From Rhipidocladum racemiflorum (lineage: Eukaryota; Streptophyta; Magnoliopsida; Poales; Poaceae), in NCBI GenBank assembly GCA_036346355.1, contig CM070572.1:45173944-45237943 (forward strand): 64,000 bases of DNA. Direction: 5' to 3'. The notes under the pieces were generated by a model that was not told the origin of the DNA, did not search any database, and worked only from the letters and a program-made list of their open reading frames with translations. Of this stretch, positions 25,481 to 34,626 are shown one piece after another (positions within the stretch are counted from its first letter, which is position 1; each line of letters starts with the position of its first letter). A program made the translations under genes and the position numbers.

Positions 25481-26925
25481 TTGCAGGCCCCGTCCGGGGT
25501 AGAGTTGACCTTTCAGGGTGGTATACCCTCCAGTTCCGTCTTTGCTTTGACTAGTCTGTTTTCTGGTCGCCGTTTGAGGCTGTTGGGTTTCCTCATGACT
25601 TTGTCTGAGAAACCATCTTCTTCAGTTTCCATTGAGGAGATTTCTGTAGTGAAGGAATTTGTTGATGTGTTCCCTGACGAGTTGCCTGGTTTACCTCCCG
25701 TGAGGAATGTGGAGTTTCGTATTGATCTTGTTCCGGGCACTCGACCTATTTCTATCTCTCCATACCGCTTGGCTCGTCCTTTTCAAGACGAGTTGAAGAA
25801 GCAGTTGGAGGATCTGTTGGCCAAGGGTTTTATTCGGCGTAGCGTTTCGCCATGGGGAGTACCCGTCCTCTTCGTCTCGAAGAAGGATGGGAGTTGGCGT
25901 ATGTGCATTGATTATCGTGCTCTTAATCAAGTAACAGTCAAGAACAAGTATCCTTTGCCTCGCATCGAGGATCTGTTTTACCAACTGAAGGGAGCAAAGG
26001 TGTTCTCCAAGATTGATCTTCGGTCGGGGTACAATCAGATCCGTGTGAGGGAGCAGGACATTGAGAAGACTGCTTTCTCCACTAGGTATGGGCATTATGA
26101 ATTTAAAGTTATGTCTTTTGGACTAACTAATGCTCCTGCTGTCTTTATGGAGACGATGAACAGTATGCTACACAAGTACCTTGATGAGTTTGTGGTAGTG
26201 TTCATCGATGACATTCTGGTTTACTCTAAATCAGAAGAGGAGCACGAGCGACATTTGAGGCTTGTGCTGAGCACCTTGAGGGAGAACCAGTTCTTTGCTA
26301 AGCTGAAAAGTAGTTCGATTTCGAAGTGGGTTTTCTTGGCCACATCATCAATCCAGAGGGCATATCTGTAGATCCTAGCAAAGTCTCAGCGGTTTTGGAT
26401 TGGAAGAGGCCTTCCAATGTAAAAGAGGTGCGTAGTTTCCTTGGGTTGGCTGGCTACTATCGGCGTTTTGTGCAAGATTTCTCTATCATTGCCAAGCCAC
26501 TTTCGCAGCTGACTCAGAAGGGGATGAAATTCCAGTGGACTGCAGAGTGTGAGCACAGTTTCTGCACTTTGAAGGGGAAGTTAGTGACTGCTTCTGTTCT
26601 TACCCTTCCCGAGCTTGGGAAGCGCTTCACTGTTTATTCTGATGCTTCTCATTTGGGACTTGGTTGTGTGCTCATGCAAGATGGCAAGGTGATTGCTTAT
26701 GCATCGATGCAGTTGAAAAAGCATGAGCAGAACTATCCCACGCATGATCTTGAGCTAGCCGCCGTGGTGTTTGCATTGAAGATATGGAGGCATTACCTGT
26801 ACGGCGAGTCTTGTGACATTTTCACTGATCACAAGAGCCTCAAGTACATCTTTACCCAGAAAGATTTGAACTTGAGGCAGAGGAGGTGGCTAGAATTGAT
26901 AAAGGATTATAACCTCACAATCTAG
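25481..26925 (+). pseudogene. Reverse transcriptase and RNase H of the Ty3 element
   Basis: 25481-26371 carries RT motifs: SPWGVPVLFVSKKDGSWRM, CIDYRALNQVT, and the polymerase box FIDDILVYSKS near 26200-26230. A frameshift near 26315-26335 (in KLKSSSISKW..) moves to the frame 26326-26925. That frame encodes the connection domain (FLGLAGYYRRFV) and RNase H with YSDASHLGLG, HDLELAAVVFALK and FTDHKSL supplying the acidic residues. A TAG at 26923-26925 ends it where the family normally continues, probably a C-to-T change of CAG. RT copies the RNA and RNase H removes the template; this copy cannot make a full polyprotein. Confidence 0.88.
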
Positions 26926-28000
26926 TATCATCCGGGGAAGGCAAATGTGGTGGCCGACGCTCTCAGTCGCAAGACAATGCCCCCTGTTGTTGATTGTCTT
27001 GTTGCTGATTTTGAGCGTTTGGGAGTCTCCTACTGCTTTGCGGGGACCGTGCAAGCTGAAACTCGATTTATTCTTGAGTCAGCGATTCCCGAGCGTGCAA
27101 AGTGGAGGCACAAAGAAGATGACCGTTTGCTCCAAAGAAAGTAGGAAATGCCTTGGGGATGGCAAGACTGGAGACTTTACCGTTGATGATGCGGGAGCTT
27201 TGAGGTTTCAGGGCCGTCTGTGCATGCCTCAGAAATCTCAAGTGAAAGAAGACATTCTGAAAGAAGCTCATCGCACCCCGTACACGGTCCATCCTGGGGA
27301 GACCAAGATGTACAGGGACTTGAAGAAGAATTTCTGGTGGAAGAGGATGAGAGTGGATATTGCCAAGTATGTGGCGTCTTGTGGGATCTATCAGAAGATC
27401 AAAGCTAAGCATAAGCGTCCCGCCGGTCTGTTGCAGCCATTGGAGATTCTTGTGTGGCCATGGGATGACATCTCCATGGATTTTGTGGTTGGTTTGCCTC
27501 GTTCTCCACGAGGGAAGGATGCTGTTTGGGTTGTGGTGGACCGTCTCAGCAAGTCTGCGCATTTCATTCCTATCCGCACTACCAATTTAGCGAGCGAGTT
27601 GGCTCCCATCTATGTGCGGGAGATTGTGAGACTGCACGGTGTGTCCAAGACCATTATTTCTGATCGGGATGCGAAGTTCGTCTCCAAGTTCTGGGAGAGT
27701 TTGCAGAGTGCTTTGGGTACGCAGCTTCGCCTTAGTACCGCCTTTCACCCTCAGACGGATGGGCGCCTGGCGTACCATCCAGACTTTGGAAGACATGCTC
27801 GGGGCCTGTGTGATGGCTTGGAAAGGTAGCTGGGAGGATCATTTGCCTCTTGCGGAGTTTGCTTACAATAACGGCTATCATTCCAGATCCGGCTGCTCCT
27901 TATGAGGTCTTGTATGGCCGGAAGTGCAGATCGCCACTTTGTTGGGATACAAAGGCGAGAGAGCAGTTCTTGGACCGGATTGGGTTCAGCAGATCGTTGA
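26926..28000 (+). pseudogene. Integrase of the Ty3 element
   Basis: After VVADALSRK (about 26947-26975) a frameshift near 27110-27130 leads to the zinc-binding N-terminus (AHRTPYTVHPGETKM). In its second knuckle the text is ASCGIYQKIKA: the second cysteine is a tyrosine. The core follows with WDDISMDF and SDRDAKFVSKFW, supplying two of the DDE acids. At HPQTDG an indel (about 27757-27770) changes frame, and the glutamate expected before RTIQTLED is tryptophan in the new frame. LPLAEFAYNN follows near 27843. The enzyme inserts cDNA into chromosomes; this copy is inactive on inspection. Confidence 0.85.
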
Positions 28001-28517
28001 TCGCGTGGCGGAGTGCAGCGAGAACCTTCTCGCAGTATGAAGCGAGCAGAAAGCTATGCTGATGTGAGGCGGCGAGACTTGGAGTTTGAGGTGGGTGATA
28101 GCGTACTCTTGCGAGTATCCCACCAAGGGTGTGGTGCGTTTTGGCACCAAAGGAAAGCTCAGTCCGAGGTATGTTGGGCCTTTTCCTATCATCGCCCGAG
28201 TTGGTAGGCTGGCCTATCGTTTGGAGCTACCGGAATCCATGCAAGGTGTGCATAATGTGTTCCATGTCTCGATGTTGAGGAAATACTTGCATGATCCGGA
28301 GTTGGTGGTTTCGTTGGAACCATTGGTGCTTGAGCAAGACCTCACCTTCGAGTCCCGTCCTGTGGAAATTCTGGGGACTTCGGAGCGAGTGATGAAGAAC
28401 AGGATGCTTAAGTTTGTCAAGGTCCTGTGGTCACATCAGACCGAGAGAGAAGCGACTTGGGAGCTGGAGTCTCGCATGCGCGAGAAGTATCCCGAGCTTT
28501 TTGCCTTAGGTATGTGA
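28001..28517 (+). pseudogene. Integrase C-terminus and chromodomain
   Basis: Frames carry ESYADVRRRDLEFEVGDSV, then KGVVRFGTKGKLSPRYVGPF and HNVFHVSMLRKYLHDP (GPY/F module). A chromodomain-like tail follows (RPVEILGTSERVMKN..., KVLWSHQTEREATWELE) ending at the stop 28515-28517. A chromodomain after integrase is the hallmark of chromoviruses and is thought to steer insertion to particular chromatin. The last 143 codons (28086-28517) are open, although the first residues of that frame are shifted relative to the family. Confidence 0.82.
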
Positions 28518-28591
28518 TGTGAAAACCTAGCTATCTTCGGTTTTGCTGGGTTGCGTGTTAGTGCGTTTAGATTCGAGGTCGAATCCTGTTG

Positions 28592-28604
28592 AAGGGGGGA
28601 AGAA
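28592..28604 (+). other. Polypurine tract
   Basis: A purine run AAGGGGGGAAGAA directly precedes the TG of the 3' LTR, the expected plus-strand primer site. Confidence 0.85.
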
Positions 28605-30807
28605 TGTGACACCACGGAGTGTCGTAACCTTAATTAATGTGCTTGATTTGGTCAAAAACAGTACGAGATGTGGAAATAAGGTTAAAACCATAGGATTTGG
28701 AGGTTTATAACGTTTCCGGGCCGTTTTCAGGGTTTTGGGCCTTCCCGGGGGATTTTGGGCCTTAAGGTGGGGGTTGTGGGCTTTGGTAGGATGGATTAGG
28801 AGTCCATGTAGGACTAGGATTCAGAGTAGGGGCTGGTAAAAAGCCCCCCCTTGCTGCCCCCTTGCACCCCACCTCCCCCCAATTGCGCCCCCACCTCCCC
28901 TCAATTGCGCCCCCACCTCCCCTCTTGCGCCCCCCTCTCCACCCCATAGCCCTAGCCGCCCCCACCCCCCTCTAGCCGTGCGCCCCCTTGCCCTCCACCT
29001 CTCCACCTCCCCACCTCTCCTCCACCACCTTGCTGCCCTAGGGTGGCCTCCCCACCCCTGCAACCTCGCGGATCCACCCGAGGAGCGAGGAGCGAGGAGA
29101 TCGATTGGAGTTTTCGTTCGTCGGGCAAAGGTATGATCATGGGGTTCCCTGGGATTGATCTAGGTACTGTTATTAATGTGATTATCAAGTTTTTATATCA
29201 ATTGGTGGTGCTGGATTGGAGTAATTTGGATTAGATCTAGATGTTGCCACGTTACTGTTTTGGGACAGCATGAGCAGTCGGGCTAGGGTTCGAGTTTTCT
29301 TCGATTTAGAATCCGAGTCTGTCCGTACGGATGTTGAAGAAGTTGTAGATAATTTCAATACCTTTCAGTGGGTATAAAGAAATCTAAATTCCGCCCAACC
29401 GTTTGAAAGTTATGGCTGTTTTACCGAGCGTATTAAAATCTGTGACGTTATTGGAACAGATCACGGTAATCTGTAGATTAGACGACTTTAGAGTCCGAAT
29501 CAGTCTTTCCTTATACCTAGAGAAAGTTGAGAAATTTCCTAAGCTACGTGACGATGTACTCGTTTAATTGATTCGGAGTCCCAGAACTCAAGTTATGCCT
29601 TTTGCAAGGCTGCTGTCCCGACGGGACAGAACCTCTGTTTTTAGGTTTTGCGAGTAGTTGGCAATGTCGGGGTAGATGAGGGTTTGCGTACTGTTTTGTG
29701 GTCATGCTTGTGAGTGTGTGATACCTATGTGCAGGTGGTGCGAACCCGGGAGTGCCCTCTACTTCCCGCCAATCCGTTGCCCGTGGTTGAGGCAAGTGTG
29801 TTGTGATTGATAGCGAGTTGTAGGTTGCATGTTGAGATTAGATGGAATTGTCTACATGATATATGTCCACTTGCCATGTTTTAATGATTGCTATGATATG
29901 ATGAGCATGTTTAAGATGTTATGATGCCATGTGTTAATATATGAGTTTTATATGATGTTGGCATGCTTGCATACATGACATGTTACATGGCCCGGGCGGT
30001 GAGAAAGTCATTAACTAATCCGGGAAGGTCGGTGAGAAAGTTATGACTAATCCGGAGAGCCAATAGAGTAAGTCCTACATCGTGATTCCATCTACCGTGG
30101 GTTGTGGAAGCGAGGAGTAGGCACCCTCCATCTTCGGGATGGAAGGGGGGAGAGGGTGCACACCGACGGGTGTGTACTCAACCATACCGGTATGAGTTTC
30201 CAAGGAGACATGAGCATTGCATTACATCGCATACATATTGATGATGACAATGTTAAGTGTTTATGAATAAGATGATTTACATGAAGGGAGATATTATTGC
30301 CATATTGTTGTTCTTGTTGTCCATTGCAATATGCTTGCTGAGTTTCGAACTCACGCTTGTGTTTTCTTGTTGTTTTAGGTACCATGAGAACGGCATGCGG
30401 GAAAGGGGAATAGTCACACGCCCACACGTAGCTTCACCATATTGTTTCCCCAAGTCATTCTATTAGTTTGATAATAAATTGCGTGTGATGATAATTGATT
30501 TAAGGCTTAGTTTTGTTTATGAGAGTTTTATTGTTCGTTTGACACTTGGAGACTTTAAGTGCTTGATGATGGTCTTATCTTGTCGTTAAGACTCTATTTA
30601 TTGCTGTTTTAGATGTCTCTCATATTGCCTTATAATGCTATACTGTTGTTGCTCCTTAAATTCATGTTAAAACAAAGGAGGTGCTGCCGAAATCTCGGTT
30701 TTTAGCCTATGCGCCTTTGCTGGAATTTTTATATTAAATGTGGTATTTAGATGTTGTTTAGCTTATGTTTGGTAGCATTCAGGCATATTAAATGCCGGGG
30801 TGTTACA
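28605..30807 (+). repeat. 3' LTR (2,203 bp)
   Basis: A direct repeat of 21293-23459 with the same TGTGACACC/GTGTTACA ends. Compared with the 5' copy it has one extra C-rich CAATTGCGCCCCCACCTCC unit (about 28885-28915) and an 11-12-bp insertion in the GTTTCCGGG stretch near 28720, with only scattered base changes otherwise. Confidence 0.93.
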
Positions 30808-31945
30808 TCTATTATCTCTAGACACTGCAGGTTACTAATTTCTTCTGGAAGCTCACTAATAAATGTACCAGTGATTCTCATGTACTTAAGTAGAAAGAAA
30901 CTTCCAATGTTTTCAATATGGCAATTCTTAAAATGTCTGGTACCTTCTATATCCAACACTATCAACAGTTGAAAATTTGTAAAGCGTGGCACTTGTTTGA
31001 CTGGCTCAAGGAGAACATGATCGGAAATATTGAGTGACGGTCGCGGAGGGCTAAATTTGCAAAAAAAAATGCTGCAGGGGCTAGATAAGCCATGCGTTCC
31101 CTGAAAGGTTAGCTGGGAGGGACAGCTGGCGAATCTTGTTTGATGAGTATTTACATAAGTCACTTCCATTTAAGATAGTAACAAAATTCTCTTCAATTGA
31201 CTGAGATATTACGTGGTCAAGTACAACATCATGAACTTTGCAGGTTTTCACTATGCCATTGGCCTGAATCTCTGCTGCTTGGATCAAGCTCTGTTGATAA
31301 GTTCATTTAAGTTTTTTAAGCTAATGAAATATTATATCTCTCGGTCTCTGCATCATCAGATACACACAACCAAATAATTATTACATAGTTACGACCTGAC
31401 AACTGTTAAAAGAAATAAATAAATAGGTTCTATAGAAAAGTTGCAACAAACCAAAGTAAACATGAAACAAAAGGTCTCATTCCATACACACCCTCTCACT
31501 AATTCTCCACCCATGCCTAATGAAGAGATCCCTAACTACCATGTCCAGCAATCTGCATCCCGAAGATACCATAGCCTAAGCCTCCTGAGACTGCAGCACA
31601 TCATTTAAGTAGCTTTCTCCAAGTTGCTCCATGCATTTCCGGTCTTCTGCAATAATAAATTCTTCAGCTATCGATCTCAATATGAAATTCCTTCCATGAA
31701 TCAACCGATCCTCCGGAAAGATATTTAGATATAACAAGCAAGTCTTTAGATAGTGAAGAAGATCATAGTAACTAAGGAATAGTATCCTTTTAATTTTATC
31801 AGCCGGAGAATCTTAATTTCTCAACCGCAAAGGGAATAGAATTCTATATTTTCACCCACACTTACTCTGTAACTAGCTATACTGTGAAGGATCGTTGGCG
31901 CTAAAGACCCCTGAATAGTGTCTAGAAACGCTAATTGACACTAAA
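30808..31945 (-). pseudogene. NLR pseudogene, NB-ARC C-terminus to LRR
   Basis: Minus-strand similarity to the intact NLR starts near 31945-31890 (GLPLA region, eroded). It continues through VWVKI..NSIP (about 31860), a clear ARC2 segment with CLLYLNIFPED and GESYLND (31610-31800), and then CKVHDVVLDHVISQS plus EENFVTILNGSDLC (31140-31240). It ends in LRR text with LKYMRITGTFISELPEE just before 30807. Stops and frameshifts occur throughout, a LINE-like piece is inserted at 31313-31600, and a Ty3 element cuts it at 30807. It is convergent (tail-to-tail) with the intact gene, consistent with an old inverted duplication. It lacks a coiled coil and P-loop, so no functional receptor can be made. 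Confidence 0.88.
31313..31600 (-). mobile_element. 5'-truncated LINE-like retroposon tail
   Basis: A 288-bp insertion splits the conserved YLNEL motif of the NLR pseudogene. It is bounded by a perfect 10-bp direct repeat TCATTTAAGT (31303-31312 and 31601-31610). Read on the minus strand it ends GATGATGCAGAGACCGAGAG...TAGCTTAAAAAA. A GATGCAGAGGCCG motif before an A-run is, from memory, typical of plant L1 LINE 3' ends. No ORF survives. A SINE or processed transcript is the alternative. Confidence 0.6.
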
Positions 31946-32364
31946 CAACAGAAAAAATAATTAAAACAATACTGGATCAAGAGAATCAATCACAATATGA
32001 GAGAGATCATATACCGAAAACACCAATCTTTATTGCACATTGACGTTCCTTTACATTGAAGCACAAATCCTCACCTGATCACCTCTAATCTTTCTCTTTC
32101 CTTCTGTTTATTTGCTGTACTTAAAGGCTGATCAATCTTCCCATCCAGCACTGTTGCACCGCGCACCCCTGACTAGTCGCGCCCTCCTCCTTCGTTGTCC
32201 TGCCCCTGCTCAAGATCTCAAGCAGCACGATGCATGCTGTGCTGCACTAGCTAGCAAAGACAGCAGGAGTGCTTCAAGGTGCATGCAGGCATGCAGCACG
32301 TCGATCCTTCTCCAGGTCGCGACGTCAATCCTCCTCCAGGTTGCTGCTTGGCCCAAATTGCTAA
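31946..32364. other. Left flank of the CACTA element, nothing recognised
   Basis: About 420 bp between the NLR pseudogene and the CACTA terminus. A short direct repeat CTCCAGGT(C/T)GC occurs near 32310-32345. No gene or known repeat was recognised. Confidence 0.4.
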
Positions 32365-32404
32365 CACCACTACAGAATGACACATTACTATCGCTCTGTC
32401 TGTG

Positions 32405-32697
32405 TCGGTTCTAAACTTTTGACTAAAAAACCGATTATGATAAGTATATTTCATTTGGAAATCTTGGTAACAGGTTATCACAATCGGTTCTGAGAAGTAA
32501 CCGACTGTGATACGATAATAATCCCAATCAGTTCTAGATAAGAACCGATTGTGATAATCATTTTGTTATCACAATCGGTTTTTATCTAGAACCGATTGTA
32601 ATGAGTAGGTATTATCACAATCGGTTTTGGGAAGAAACCGATTGTGCTGAGAACAGGGGTTATCACAATCAGTTTTTTTCCAGAACCGATTGTGATG
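32405..32697. repeat. CACTA left subterminal repeats
   Basis: At least four inverted pairs of ATCACAATCGGTT...AACCGATTGTGAT with 5-10-bp centres. Such subterminal motifs bind the TNPA-type protein of CACTA elements. Confidence 0.85.
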
Positions 32698-32771
32698 ATG
32701 TAATGCACGCAAAAGGAAAAGCCGCCGTCGCAAGAAAAAACAGAATATACTCACATATGGCTAGCTATCAG

Positions 32772-32803
<32 letters not shown>

Positions 32804-32903
32804 ATGAAAGCACATATTGCTTTCAGCACACACATATTGTTCACACATCCAGCACACACATATATATATCTATATCTATATTGTTCACACACATGCGTGC
32901 ATT

Positions 32904-33267
32904 TTAATCATAGAATGATCCATGGCTATCACCGCTAGGGCTGTCGCTGCCGTCGGAGTTGAAGAAGGGCGGCTGATCATCATCGTTGCATGGCGATGGC
33001 TCATCCTCCGACGATGACCCAGAAGAGACACCGTTGCCCCAACGGGTGAAGGGGGGGCAAGGTGTCCTCCTCGTCGTCGTCGTCCTCCTCCTTCTCGTCG
33101 TCATCGTCCTCCTCTTCCTCCTCCTTCGGGGGCGCCTCCTCCTCCTCCTTAGGGGGCTCAGGTGCCGGCGCTGCCGGCGGCGGTGATGGCGGTAACTCCA
33201 CATACTTTGACTCGACAGTACTGTCGGAGCTGCAGGGAGAAGGTGGACGAGGCGGCGGCAATGCCAT
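32904..33267 (-). CDS. Putative acidic/proline-rich protein of the CACTA element, probably frameshifted
   Basis: The minus-strand ATG at 33267-33265 starts a proline-rich segment (MALPPPRPPSPCSS), then long Glu/Asp runs. A run of seven G (33052-33058) sits where the frame seems to jump: the starting frame runs to 33001, while the overlapping frame gives a plausible serine/acid-rich C-terminus (SSGSSSEDEPSPCNDDD) ending at 32904. I do not recognise the family. Its strongly biased DNA could be low-complexity sequence open by chance. It is divergent from the transposase gene and close to the left terminus. Confidence 0.4.
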
Positions 33268-33423
33268 GAGAGCTAGCGTGTGAAGAAGAGAAGCTGAGAT
33301 ACTTTGCAGGGAGATACTTTGGCACAAGAAGCTGAGATTGCGCGTGAGGTTGCAGCTGAGAAACGGCCGGTCGATTGGTTAAAAATGTGGCATCGAAACA
33401 CGAAGAGTCGCGTTCTTAATTAT

Positions 33424-33660
33424 CGGTTGACGAAAGGGTTTGAATATTATCTGTGTCGGCTCTATATAGAACCCGACTGTGATTATATTATCACAGTCGG
33501 GTTCTATATAGAGCCGACACAGATAATATTCAAACTTTGTCGGTTCCAGATAAAACCGACGGTGATAAATAATATCACAATCGATTTTTATCTAGAACCG
33601 ATTGTGATTAAGTAGCTAATATCACAATCGGTGTTTTCTAAGAACCGATTGTGATAAGCC
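33424..33660. repeat. Internal CGGTT/AACCG repeat block with perfect palindrome
   Basis: A second cluster of the subterminal motif, mostly TATCACAATCGGTT and variants. It contains a perfect 45-bp inverted repeat: arm 33439-33483 and arm 33490-33534 separated by six bases TATATT. Confidence 0.85.
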
Positions 33661-34247
33661 TCGCTAGGTTTTATATATTCCCTCGGGATGAACTCTCCTC
33701 TGTTGTAGTTCTGTTGCCAAAAAAAACCGTCGCCACCCCGAAAAACAGAACATATTCTTATTTAAACTTAGACTTGGGGGAGAAAATCTGAAATCCTTGA
33801 GGTTGTGTGTTAAGAGGGTAAGATGAAGCTCTAGCTTGAAGAGATTTTCCCCTCTATTTCCCCTCGTTTGATTCTTCAAATGGTGAGCATTCCTTCAAAT
33901 TCTTTCAAATGCATGTGTTGTATGTCATTAATGCTATTATATATGGTTGAAATGTACCAATATTGTTGCAGAAATTATAAAGGAACTCCTCGAGGAGATC
34001 GGTTTGAGGCTAAAGTTGAAACCCTATATAGCTTGAGTTTATTTCCCCACATTTGTGGTTAATTTCCTTCAAAAGGTGAGCATGTGAATGGGTTACATGT
34101 CATTATATTGTTGCTATAATATGATCAATGCTAGAGTTTAGGTTGCGTAACCTATGCGTCTCCCGTTCGAGGGTGCTTGTTTATAAGTATGCTAAAATGG
34201 CATATTTATAAATAAGTAGTCTTGAATTGTCCACGTTTTTTGGACAG

Positions 34248-34461
34248 TTCGAGGATATGTGGCTCGAGCAAGTTCTTAAGCTGTTGTACAAACTCTAGAG
34301 AAAGTTTCGGTAGCATCTCCCTGGCCGGTGTTCTCCGAATACACATCCTCTTGACATGTTGTCGAGACGTGTATTTGGAGAACAGCGGGGAGATGCTGCC
34401 GAAATTTTCTCTATAGTTAGTACAACAGCTTAGGAACTTGCTCGAACCACATATCCTCGAA
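34248..34461 (+). ncRNA. Long imperfect hairpin (about 100-bp arms) upstream of the transposase gene
   Basis: Arms about 34248-34350 and 34363-34461 are reverse complements with scattered mismatches, with a loop of roughly a dozen bases. The outermost 12 bp are TTCGAGGATATG/CATATCCTCGAA. The hairpin lies in the 5' leader or intron zone of the TNP2-type gene on the same strand, so a transcript would fold into long dsRNA and could feed siRNA or miRNA processing. Whether it is transcribed is inference. Confidence 0.6.
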
Positions 34462-34464
34462 TGG

Positions 34465-34535
34465 GATTAGGACCTGACCTAATTAGCAATTAGGAGTCAT
34501 CATTAGTACGTACGTACTTAGTTGGTCAACAGATC
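34465..34535 (+). repeat. Leader motif shared by both CACTA genes, copy 1
   Basis: The text GACCTAATTAGCAATTAGG then TACGTACGTACTTAGTTGG is matched at 38983-39050 (GACCTAACCTAATTAG..., TACGTACGTACTTAGTTGG), at roughly 80% identity by eye over about 65 bp. One copy sits about 100 bp upstream of each gene's start codon. Confidence 0.75.
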
Positions 34536-34626
34536 ATTCAATCTCTCAACTTTGGCGGTGCTTCAACCCTTCTTTTATTTCATTGATTAGGGCATTATTA
34601 ATTTATTGTTTGTGGTTTAATTGTAG

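Larger units (their letters stand above)
21293..30807 (+). mobile_element. Ty3/Gypsy LTR retrotransposon, Tekay/Del chromovirus type, defective
   Basis: A full-length 9,515-bp element: 5' LTR 21293-23459, initiator-Met tRNA primer site, gag, protease remnant, RT, RNase H, integrase, chromodomain, polypurine tract, 3' LTR 28605-30807. Flanking pentamers are TCTAG and TCTAT, one mismatch from a 5-bp duplication; joining the flanks restores the NLR pseudogene reading, confirming the site. The LTRs are nearly identical apart from a 36-bp length difference, so insertion is recent, yet the coding region has several frameshifts, stops and lost active-site residues. Confidence 0.93.

Noticed and set aside
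26945..27127. Start of a 294-codon frame (hydrophobic head) before the integrase
   Set aside because: The head is in the wrong frame relative to the conserved VVADALSRK text; only the part after about 27128 is integrase.
32405..32697. Regularly spaced short repeats that superficially resemble a CRISPR array
   Set aside because: They are inverted pairs with tiny centres next to a CACTA terminus in a plant genome; they are subterminal transposase-binding repeats.
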